Assembly (NCBI GenBank): GCA_001839685.1
Contig: MLAK01000984.1
Coordinates: 1-20,602, forward strand
Source: Tritrichomonas foetus
Lineage: Eukaryota > Parabasalia > Tritrichomonadida > Tritrichomonadidae
Direction of reading: 5' to 3'
Length of the DNA: 20,602 bases
The notes beneath the pieces were generated by a model, which searched no databases, was not told where the DNA came from, and saw nothing but the letters and a program-made list of their open reading frames with translations. The translations under genes and the position numbers were made by a program. Positions 8,855 through 16,834 of the stretch are shown here, one piece after another. Each line of letters starts with the position of its first letter. Position 1 is the first letter of the stretch.

Positions 8855-10274
8855 ATGTTTGATCCTTATTTTTCAGAGGAAATAAATCGTGTTCTTGGTC
8901 ATAAAAAACAAGAATCACAGATATTCAATAAATAGTGTGTATTCAAATTTCTATTAATTATGTCGATTCTAAATCGACTTCAAAATGAATGTGAAATTCA
9001 ATGTGAATTTAGAATTGAGACTTTCCGCTAATTCTGTTCTTTCAAAAAAATTTGCTTAGGAATAAAGGAGAGATATCCTTTCATTATTCATCAATATAAT
9101 AAGCAATATCTGTTTATATCGGAAACATCTTTGGTGCTTCTTGAAATTTCTGATGGACAAATTAAAAGAAAATATGCTTTGGCTGAATTTTTGAAATAAT
9201 GTGTCCTGAAATTCTCTTTTTCAAAAGAAATAATTGAAAAGAAAAAATAATCGATTACTCATTGAAAAATATGGTTATTAAATTAATATTTACAATTCAT
9301 TCAATCATTTCCCATTTCGAAATATGGGAATTAAACATATAGAGGAGTGATATCTTACTAATTTGGGCTTGCATCAGGTACAAACAACATGAAATAATAT
9401 CGGGAAATTTTCAGAGAAATATTTACTTTTTGAAAATTACATTCAAAGTAATTCAAAAGTGGAAGATAATTATGGTTAATTTCATCTCTCAAAAATAAAG
9501 TAATGTAACATGGTAACTTACCTGGAAGAATGCATTAGGAAAGAGCTTCTTTCTTCATTGGCAAGTAATCTCGAGGAGATAGAATTAGGTGCGATAACGA
9601 ATGATTGAATATTGAAGTAGAAACATTAATTTTGAATGATGTAAAAATTAAAGTAATTGAATTAGAAACTCTTTGAAAAATTGAATAGGCATTGAAAAGT
9701 GTAAAAACGAACGAATAAAAAAAATTCGTGAGAAATGACGAGAATTTTAAAATTGGATCAATCCTGGAATATGTGAAAGGACTATAACCAACTTTTTGAA
9801 AAATGCATAATTCAATTTAGCCAAATTACTTAATTTTGAAATACGAAAGATTCCTTTACTTTTAGAAAAATTTCACTTCTACACAAAAGTATTTAATTTG
9901 ATCAATTAAAGTCATATCAACGACATGGATTCAAATTGAATTCAAATCTGAATGAATGATTTCTTGATTATGTGAATAATAAATGGTTTGTCATCAATAT
10001 TTTACAATAGTCTCACATAGATATAGATGATCATCAAATATTCAGTAATTTGTAGTGATAATTCAGATTTCATAATTCTTTTTTATTATATTTTGGTTGG
10101 TATAAAACATATTCCAACTGCTGAATGATATACAATAATATGGTTTTAAAAGTCAATCAAGTCAAAATATGGCGACTAATATCTTCAATTTTGCATAAGC
10201 CATTTGTTTTAAAAGATCATACAAACTTTGTCATATATAATGACTAAAGTGTCACTATAAACATAGATACTTTT
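8855..10274. other. 1.4-kb intergenic region with one coding-like island
   Basis: Very AT-rich, without a long gene or recognised RNA. Structures seen: a small hairpin with arms TTCCCAT (9309-9315) and ATGGGAA (9324-9330), and the coding-like island at 9510-9676 described separately. The rest shows nothing I can name. Confidence 0.5.
9510..9676 (+). pseudogene. Possible small or decayed coding island
   Basis: A 32-codon frame from ATG 9510 to TGA 9606-9608 has a protein-like composition (it begins MVTYLEECIRKELL and is rich in E and L). The surrounding DNA gives mostly K/N/I/F. A second frame, open from 9605 to the stop at 9674-9676, continues with similar composition (NIEVETLILND...). The two would join with a one-step frame change near 9605. 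Downstream, short open pieces are interrupted by many stops. This could be a decayed gene, a gene fragment, or chance. I cannot assign a family. Confidence 0.3.
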
Positions 10275-11651
10275 CTAGAAATTGTCCTGCTTTGTAGGGA
10301 CAGATTTACTCTCCTCTGGAGATGGATCAATTTCTGGATGGTCTCTAATTTTGTTGAACTTTTTCAGGATATCGTTTGATTTAAAATCAAGCTCCAAAGT
10401 GCATTCTTCAGCGCAAACGTGGAGAGCTGCACTGATCTTCTTCTTCAGGATGATTTCCCTTATTTCCTTCACTCTTGCAGCGTTCAAGGCTAGCCTCACC
10501 CCGCTGACGTACCTGTTTCGGTCCCTCGGAGTCATGTTGGAAAGGTTCACAAGAAAGAACGGCTCCAGTAGCCACTTGGCTCTCTCCATCAAGAACTCCT
10601 TGTTCGTAGCTTTGTTGAAAATGATTGCGCTGTTCATGTAGCAGAGTGCGCACATTGTTGTGTTCTTTTCACCGATCATCGTCTGCGTTATGTGGTCTGA
10701 GAACATCTTCAGGTCCATATCGATCTGGTTGTAAATGCTACCGTCGAGGTCGCGCTTCAGCGCCTTCCCGATGATGACAAGCGCCTTGTCGAGCGCGGGG
10801 AACATGAGTTTCTTCCTGATAAACATTGACAACTTCAGGGTCAGCTCTTTGAGGGTTGGAGCCCCCTTTATCATGCAGCCACGCTGTACCGCGCTTTGGA
10901 GGACTGTTAGGACCTCATCTATACATTCCATTCTCAGGTTGTCCACGATCTCCTTCAAGTACGGCCACTCCCAGTCGAAGAATTCGTCGTTGGTGATCGA
11001 AATGTAGGTGAGGCCGAGAATGATGCGCCATCTATGCTCCGGGTGTGTCCTTAGCAGACCTTCCATGTACTCTATCATCTTGTTGATGGCTCCATCCTCA
11101 AAATCGACACAATTGGACCACATGGTGGAGAAGAGCATCTTCAGAATCATTGACTGGAGCTCCTTCCTCTCCCAGAGATCGTACCCATCGATCGCGTCGA
11201 TGCAACCGCGGAGCATTGGCACTACATCTTTGATTCTGTCGTAGTCGACGAGCATGATGAACTTGTAGGCGAAAAAGAGGACTGTCTCGGTGATGTATCC
11301 AGCCGACATCGACTCACGCCGTTTCAAAATCTCGCACAGTGGGGTCAGCAGCTCCATCGCGTACGGCTCGAGATCAGATGGCATCGAGTAAGCTATCGTC
11401 CACGCCTGCGACAGCGACCGCTCCTCGTCGCACTTCGCGAGCTCGAGGACAAGCGGGATTATTGTGCCCGTGGATATGCCCTCGATGTAGTGGTCGTGTT
11501 TGATGAGCTCGTTCGAGACCAGGCTGATGACAGCATTCCGGACCACTTTAGACTCGTCCTTAAGGAGTGGTTCTAGGTTGATCGAGTCGTTGATGGTCAC
11601 CCGCTGCGCGTGGACGCAAGCGCTCTTCGCGGCAAGATAAGCTTCTGGTTG
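10275..11651 (-). pseudogene. C-terminal part of an alpha-solenoid (HEAT/ARM, karyopherin-like) protein, frame separated from its N-terminus
   Basis: This frame is open from 11651 to the TAG at 10275 but has no ATG near its 5' end. The first plausible start would be GTG at 11600, which a eukaryote would hardly use. The product is about 458 residues of amphipathic helices with HEAT/ARM-like spacing, for example LEPLLKDESKVVRNAVISLV, and a hydrophilic tail (PSPEESKSVPTKQDNF). GC is far above the neighbours: about two thirds in sampled 60-base stretches at 10741 and 11401, against about 38-40% in the adjacent upstream frame. The codon choice resembles that of a highly expressed trichomonad gene. 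It is best read as the 3' half of the gene whose 5' half is 11597-12349, in a frame offset by one base. Importin-beta family membership is inferred from helix pattern only. The break could be a real mutation, a recombination seam, or an assembly error. Confidence 0.55.
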
Positions 11652-12349
11652 TCATTTATTATATACTCATGGAATTTGGCTGTCAGAGTTAAGAGATGCT
11701 TCATCAAAAATGTCTTTTTCCCGGCTTTAAGTAGTGGTTCAGGGTTAACCAATCCAACAGCTTTGAAAGCATAGCCAATGATTTCTGGTAAATCGGTTTT
11801 CTTAATGACTGCAGTAGCTGTGATGAAAGCTGTTTCAATAAGCTTTTGATACTGCTCTGGATACAAGTCAGCATCTAAAGCTGAATCAAAAATTTCTATT
11901 AAAACCCTCAAAGCAGATGTGGAGATTTCAATATTATCGCTTTGGCCTGCATCCCTTAAATCATCAATAAGATCATCTCCTCCGTATATTTCATACGATG
12001 CATGTAAAATCACTGAATAGCATGCAACAATAGAAAATTGGATTGTGTCTTCATCTGTATGACATCTGAATAATTCCACAATTGCTTTTTGCGCTAAATC
12101 ACGTTTTTCGAATCCTTTCCAAAATTCAATAAACAATGTTCTACTTATGGTATCATATTTAGCAAATACAGCAGTAAACACTAAAGCAATATTTTTAATC
12201 AGCATAGCACTCATTATTTTATTTTTAGAATCAAGAATAATCGACGAAACTTGTGTTATTGCTTCCTCATTATTTTCTTCAACCAATTTTTGAGCACTTT
12301 CCAAATCACATTCTTTCGAATATAGACACAGCAGTTGATCTTCTCTCAT
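11597..12349 (-). CDS. N-terminal part of an importin-beta-like HEAT-repeat protein (truncated by frameshift)
   Basis: A 250-residue frame starting at an ATG. The N-terminus (QLLCLYSKECDLESAQKLVEEN, then SAMLIKNIALVF) resembles the first HEAT repeats of importin-beta karyopherins, where a helix pair is followed by a 'LKN' helix. Nuclear transport is therefore a possible role, but this is inference; other HEAT solenoids cannot be excluded. The last 14 codons (after about 11643) are GC-rich and Arg-rich, unlike the rest, and the frame ends at TGA 11597-11599. The solenoid continues in the frame of 10275-11651. The two frames overlap for about 52 nt, exactly where base composition jumps. Alone the fragment is far shorter than a karyopherin (800-1000 residues), and both halves together give about 690 codons, still short. 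No initiator-like motif is seen before the ATG. Confidence 0.55.
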   Translation of the reverse strand: MREDQLLCLYSKECDLESAQKLVEENNEEAITQVSSIILDSKNKIMSAMLIKNIALVFTAVFAKYDTISRTLFIEFWKGFEKRDLAQKAIVELFRCHTDEDTIQFSIVACYSVILHASYEIYGGDDLIDDLRDAGQSDNIEISTSALRVLIEIFDSALDADLYPEQYQKLIETAFITATAVIKKTDLPEIIGYAFKAVGLVNPEPLLKAGKKTFLMKHLLTLTAKFHEYIINDNQKLILPRRALASTRSG

Positions 12350-13320
12350 CTCAAAAAAAATACAAAAATAAAAAAACTAATGTCGTGATAGAATCGACTT
12401 TTTGAGAGCATTTATTGCCTAGATTTGACAATTGCTAAACTTTAGGCGGTTCTTTGTAATTCCTATGCTAGACATATTTGTAATATCCAAAATCAACAGG
12501 AACGATGACCAAAACCATTTTTAATCATTTATTATTCCACCAAATGTGAAATGAAATATTTTTCTATATATCCGTCAATTTTTCAATGGTTTATGATTAC
12601 TTCAACTGAATTTGGCATGATTTTTGGTTCGCGTTATAGTCAATTTTTAATAATTTTGCAAAGTAACATTATATACCTTTCACTTTAAATCCAGTTAAAT
12701 TTCAATTAGTAGACTTTTCTGATTTTTGTTTAGGTTAATCATTTGTTGAATCATCATAAAATATTTTGTAGCACCCAGATTTTAGTTTTACTATTGCATA
12801 ATCTACTCGATATTGATCTCGCTTGTGCTTTCTGTTCTGGAAGAAGTATATATATATACGATAATATTTAAAATGTTCAGAAAATTATCATGATAATTGA
12901 TCTCCAAATTCCCTCAGCAAATAGAAAAAACGGAATTTTTTATAAATGTTCATATTATATATTCCAAAATTATTCACTATTCACAACAAATTTCATTTTT
13001 ATGCTTGTGAAATATAATTAATTTTAAGTGATAACTAACAGTTTAACTAATTATTAATGATATAAATCTAATTTTGATTCTAAAATGTCCAAGAAATGGC
13101 CTGTTTATTTCTTTCCCGAATATCAGTGAGTCAATTTTTTCTTTCTGTGACATTGAAAAATTCAATGAAACATACAAAAGGCTTACTTTTTGAAATGACG
13201 CACACTTTTTTCCAGACTTTTGAGGACAAATTACTTTTCAGGAGAGCATGCAATTTTTTGAATGAAGATTGACTGTTTCTCCCAATTGACACTACCTTTA
13301 CCACAAAAAAGCAAACGAAT
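12350..13320. other. Divergent intergenic region
   Basis: This lies between the divergently transcribed solenoid gene and the orphan gene, so it should hold both promoters. It has a (TA)n run at about 12847-12858 and A/T tracts. A short frame from 13085 reads 14 codons to a TGA beside a GTGAGT; I do not regard it as an exon. No RNA gene was recognised. Confidence 0.5.
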
Positions 13321-13329
13321 TCATTTTCA
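13321..13329 (+). promoter_or_regulatory. Initiator-like element of the orphan gene
   Basis: TCATTTTCA has its presumed +1 A at 13323, 17 nt before the ATG at 13340. It lies inside the longer frame that opens with ATG 13262, and argues that translation starts at 13340. Confidence 0.4.
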
Positions 13330-13339
13330 ATTAGTGCCA

Positions 13340-13963
13340 ATGAATCAATCACATGATAGCTTTTGCTGGTGTCAATGCTTCGATTGCCTTAAGAACACGA
13401 ATTGGGACACAGTTTTAAATAAAGTTATCGATGATTTCGAAAAAAACAGTTCCGAATTTGAGGAATTTTGCAAGATAGGAAATAACAAAAATAGTCGCAC
13501 AAAATGCCAACCTAATGAAGAAGATAACAAAATAAATCATTCTTTCAAAAAGAAAAAGTTGAAGACTGGTAGCAGGAAAAATCGAAATTGGAACAATATT
13601 AATACATATGAAAGAGATCGTTTAAACAAAATCTTAAAACATATGAAGGGATTTAAGGTCGAAGAATCCGTGCCCTATCAATGGATGATAAAAAGGTATG
13701 GGAAAATAATTCAACATAAAAAATATGGAAAACTGTATACATATTTAAAAAACATTCTACCACATAAGTTAAAGCCAGATCGAAATACTGCCAGAAACAC
13801 AAAAATTCGAATGAGATGGTTTTCACAGATATGGGATTATCCTGAATATAGAATTCTCATCATGGATGCATTTGATATATTCATGTTTAAAGATATTCTT
13901 GATATTAAGAATGCTACAAAGAATGATGACAGTGATGAAAAAAACTATATTATTCTTGAATGA
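13340..13963 (+). CDS. Orphan basic protein with N-terminal Cys cluster, possibly DNA-binding
   Basis: A 207-residue protein from ATG 13340; the frame also has an upstream ATG at 13262 (233 residues). I do not recognise the family. The N-terminus has four close cysteines (C9, C11, C13, C16) and two more at C44 and C56, which could bind metal. A Lys/Arg-rich stretch at 70-82 resembles a nuclear localisation signal. The C-terminal half (about 88-188) is predicted-helical, with conserved-looking aromatic and basic motifs (YQWMIKRYGKIIQHKKYGKL, then RMRWFSQIWDYPEYRILI). It ends in an acidic tail. A small nuclear DNA-binding or transcription factor specific to this lineage is a guess. The coding signal is moderate: the frame is long for AT-rich DNA, and its W, H, P and C content is higher than random frames give. 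Confidence 0.65.
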   Translation: MNQSHDSFCWCQCFDCLKNTNWDTVLNKVIDDFEKNSSEFEEFCKIGNNKNSRTKCQPNEEDNKINHSFKKKKLKTGSRKNRNWNNINTYERDRLNKILKHMKGFKVEESVPYQWMIKRYGKIIQHKKYGKLYTYLKNILPHKLKPDRNTARNTKIRMRWFSQIWDYPEYRILIMDAFDIFMFKDILDIKNATKNDDSDEKNYIILE

Positions 13964-14876
13964 AATTCGGTATAAAGGGGAAAAATAACAATATTGTTTT
14001 CTTTAATATTTGGAATTTGAAATAATTAATTAAGGCACAACTTTAGAAGATAATTTCATCAGAATTACCTAGATATTGTAATGATATTTAATATGTATAT
14101 CTATTTAAAAATAACAGAAGAAAGAATCAAGATGATAACCAATAATAAAGCTTTTCACACTACTATTGAAGAATGTTCTTTCAATATAAATATTTATAAA
14201 TAAATTTTTATTTTATAATATTATTTTTATGTATATCAATGTATTTTCCAGATAGTGGGAATTGAGTTATTATAAATTATTTTTATCTATATTTTAATTC
14301 AAGCCTTTTATTTTGAAATATTTATTTTCTCGCCTGAATAATGAGGTGATTCGAAATGAATTGCCCAGAAATTCATTAGGCAATGGAAAATTATTTGATA
14401 TTATTCGTTTCATTTTTTAATAAATATATTTCAGAAATGTAAAATATGACAAAGAGATTGTCCTACTAAATGAGTTGTACTTTTCAATAAATGATCATTT
14501 TGAAATTGTCAAACTGTTAGTGAACACAAATAAATAATGATATCGCATTGCAGTTAGGAAAAGATGGCATCGGGTAAGTGAAATCTCAAAAAAAAGTTGC
14601 AAAGTAATTTAATCAATAATTCTTGATTAATTGAATGATGAATTCGTTTCATCAACTTAATTATACATATCTATCTATCTATTCAATATTTCAGTTGGAA
14701 TGGAGAATCACGTGATTCTATTCCATGTTTTTTATACCATATCACAATCTGAAAATATATATCATCTCTCCACAAAACTATTTCATTCAAAACAATAAAT
14801 TCATGAATGATGGGGTTTGAACAGAACATCTATTTTATGAAAGAATATTTTCAATGGAATTAAACGGTCAACCATT
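13964..14876. other. Intergenic region, AT-rich, with a tetranucleotide repeat
   Basis: About 900 bases without a supported gene. It includes a short (ATCT)n microsatellite at about 14668-14682. At 14564 an ATG is followed by GGTAAGTG, and a pyrimidine stretch ending TTTCAG lies near 14694. This imitates a metazoan intron but lacks trichomonad intron signals. Confidence 0.5.
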
Positions 14877-14882
14877 TCACTC
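14877..14882 (+). promoter_or_regulatory. Initiator-like element of the LRR gene
   Basis: TCACTC directly precedes the ATG at 14883, with the presumed +1 A at 14879. It fits TCA(C/T)(A/T) and implies a 4-nt leader. Confidence 0.4.
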
Positions 14883-16406
14883 ATGAAACTCAAAGCACAA
14901 AATAAAAAGGCTAATCAAAACAAAATTGATTTCAAGTCTTACGTCGGAAAAGGATATCAATCGTTCGCTTCAATCAAAATCCCCAAAGTCATTAAATCCA
15001 TCGATTTTTCCTATAATCCAATTAAGAACTTTGAAGGACTCGGACAAAACCATCAGCTCGTTATTTTGAAATGCGACAACACTAGCCTCGAATCTTTCAA
15101 GGGCGCTGAAATACAAGTATCACTTTTGCAATTCTCCTGCTTAAATTCACCTTTAGCAAAATCCAAATTGCTTCAAGTAATGTCATTAGTTGTTTTCGGC
15201 CAATCGTTAAATTCTGTAAACGGTCATGTCATCCTTCAGAAAAATCGGGAAATTGCTCTGAAAATTGGCGACCAGGCAAAAGTTCACCTTCTTCGTGGTT
15301 TCATTTTATCGTCGGCTGATCCACTCATGATCAGCAGGCCAGGCCAAAAAGACTCTATTGCGGTTGATTTAACAGTCGACGAATTCCTTCAGCGAGAAAA
15401 AAAGTTACAATCAAATAATGAAAAACTTGAGGAAATGAGGAAAAGATTAAAAGAATTGAAAGAACAGAAAAAAATCATAGACGAATTAAATAATCCTAAT
15501 ATTTTTGATCCGCATGTAACACCAACAAAACTACGTGCTAAGGGACCAAGAACGTCGCCCAGACTTTCACCAAAACAACGAATGAATTACAGCAATCATT
15601 CTGTGAATGATTCTCCAAGTGATGACAAAAATGAGAATTATGGTAAAGAAATTGATGAAATTCTGGAAAAAGAAAATGATGATATTCAAATAGATGATTC
15701 AATATTCGATTTTGATGATGATGATGACAACCAAAATATAAATAATAAAAATAGAAATCAAAGTGAGAGAAGAAACCAAAGTCCTAAAAGGAGAGGAGGA
15801 AAAAAGAGAAATTTGAATCAAACAACACCAATTGAAAACCCAGATGATATTTTGATTACAGAAGAAGATAAAATAAAAATGCGACACACACCAGAAAAAA
15901 AAGTCCAATTCATGAATGAAGCAAATGGAGGAGAAAACTACGGTAATGATGAAATCGTCACTAGCACTCGAAGTCCAAATCGAAAATCACCGAAAAAAAC
16001 CAATTTAACTCATTCTACAAAAGTTTCTTCACCATCAACACATGAGAATCATAACGAAAATAAAGAATTGCCAAAAGAAATGGCTCAACCAAATAACAAC
16101 CAAATGTCTTTAGAACCCAACCAAAATTCACAGCAAGAAAAAATTGAAATTAATCCAGCCGAAAATACGGAAAATGAAAATGTTAATAACAATGAAAATA
16201 AAGATGAATCCAGAAATGAATCTGATTTTCTGGCTGATGATGTAATTGTAGATGAAAATGAAAACACAAACGACAATGAAAACACATTTTTAGATGAAGA
16301 TCCTGCTATTTCAGCAATGCAAAATGAAATTAGGGGAATTTCAGCGCCACAGATGTTTATTCAACCAACAAACAATGATGAATTGGATCCACTACTTGAC
16401 TTTTAA
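14883..16406 (+). CDS. Leucine-rich-repeat and coiled-coil protein with long disordered acidic tail
   Basis: A 507-residue protein. Residues about 37-120 look like degenerate SDS22-type leucine-rich repeats (for example IKSIDFSYNPIKNFEGLGQ, then LVILKCDNTSLESF). A charged coiled-coil helix spans about 165-203. The rest is low-complexity and disordered, rich in N, E, D, K and S. It includes a poly-Asp run at about 276-280 and several Ser-Pro/Thr-Pro sites amid Arg/Lys (TSPRLSPK, RSPNRKSPKK) that are candidate targets of proline-directed kinases. No signal peptide or membrane segment is seen. Such LRR proteins are common in trichomonads and usually act as scaffolds, but this one has no assignable function. 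The tail looks repeat-expanded at the DNA level (GAAAATGAAAA-like runs). It is convergent with the VPS9-like gene. Confidence 0.82.
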   Translation: MKLKAQNKKANQNKIDFKSYVGKGYQSFASIKIPKVIKSIDFSYNPIKNFEGLGQNHQLVILKCDNTSLESFKGAEIQVSLLQFSCLNSPLAKSKLLQVMSLVVFGQSLNSVNGHVILQKNREIALKIGDQAKVHLLRGFILSSADPLMISRPGQKDSIAVDLTVDEFLQREKKLQSNNEKLEEMRKRLKELKEQKKIIDELNNPNIFDPHVTPTKLRAKGPRTSPRLSPKQRMNYSNHSVNDSPSDDKNENYGKEIDEILEKENDDIQIDDSIFDFDDDDDNQNINNKNRNQSERRNQSPKRRGGKKRNLNQTTPIENPDDILITEEDKIKMRHTPEKKVQFMNEANGGENYGNDEIVTSTRSPNRKSPKKTNLTHSTKVSSPSTHENHNENKELPKEMAQPNNNQMSLEPNQNSQQEKIEINPAENTENENVNNNENKDESRNESDFLADDVIVDENENTNDNENTFLDEDPAISAMQNEIRGISAPQMFIQPTNNDELDPLLDF

Positions 16407-16834
16407 GTTTTTTATTTTGTATTTCTTTTCTTTTCTTTTATTTCAATAAATATACTGTCATGTTATGCAGAACATTTTTTGTTCATATTTTCGTAATTAT
16501 TAATCTATATCAATTTTTAGAAATACTAGGAAAATTTGAGTTATCAAAGGATATTATCCAGGTTTATATTGATTTTTCCTCATAAAATCGAATAACTTTG
16601 AGAACAAATGAAGATAACCAAAGAAATAATAATTATAATTTTATTCCAATATATTGAAAGTTTAATAATAATAAATATATATATATAGATTTAGATATTG
16701 ATCAAAAATGGTATACTATTTTCCTTTTGCTTATTTTACATTTTCATCAGGAAAGCTTCTTCAAATATCATATTCATTATGCTAATATAAGTAAGGGGAT
16801 GAAACAGAAAGTAAAAGAAAACGGATAGAATTAA
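16407..16834. other. Convergent 3' intergenic region
   Basis: This is the 3' space of the LRR (+) and VPS9-like (-) genes. An AATAAA at 16445-16450 is a likely polyadenylation signal for the LRR gene, after a (CTTTT)n stretch at about 16427-16440. A TA-rich run lies at about 16671-16688. Nothing else was recognised. Confidence 0.5.

Noticed and set aside
10282..11244. Several plus-strand frames opposite the GC-rich solenoid segment
   Set aside because: High GC lowers stop frequency on both strands; the minus-strand frame is longer and has a regular helical pattern.
13085..13265. Possible upstream exon of the orphan gene (short frame ending beside GTGAGT)
   Set aside because: No trichomonad intron signals. 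ACTAACA near 13034 is not followed by CACAG and lies upstream of the candidate exon.
13131..13352. 73-codon minus-strand frame at the 5' end of the orphan gene
   Set aside because: It overlaps the initiator-like motif and start of the plus-strand gene, and shows no motif.
14564..14694. Metazoan-looking intron (GGTAAGTG to TTTCAG)
   Set aside because: It lacks the GTATGT and ACTAACACACAG signals known for trichomonad introns, and the spliced frame would be about 34 codons with no recognised content.
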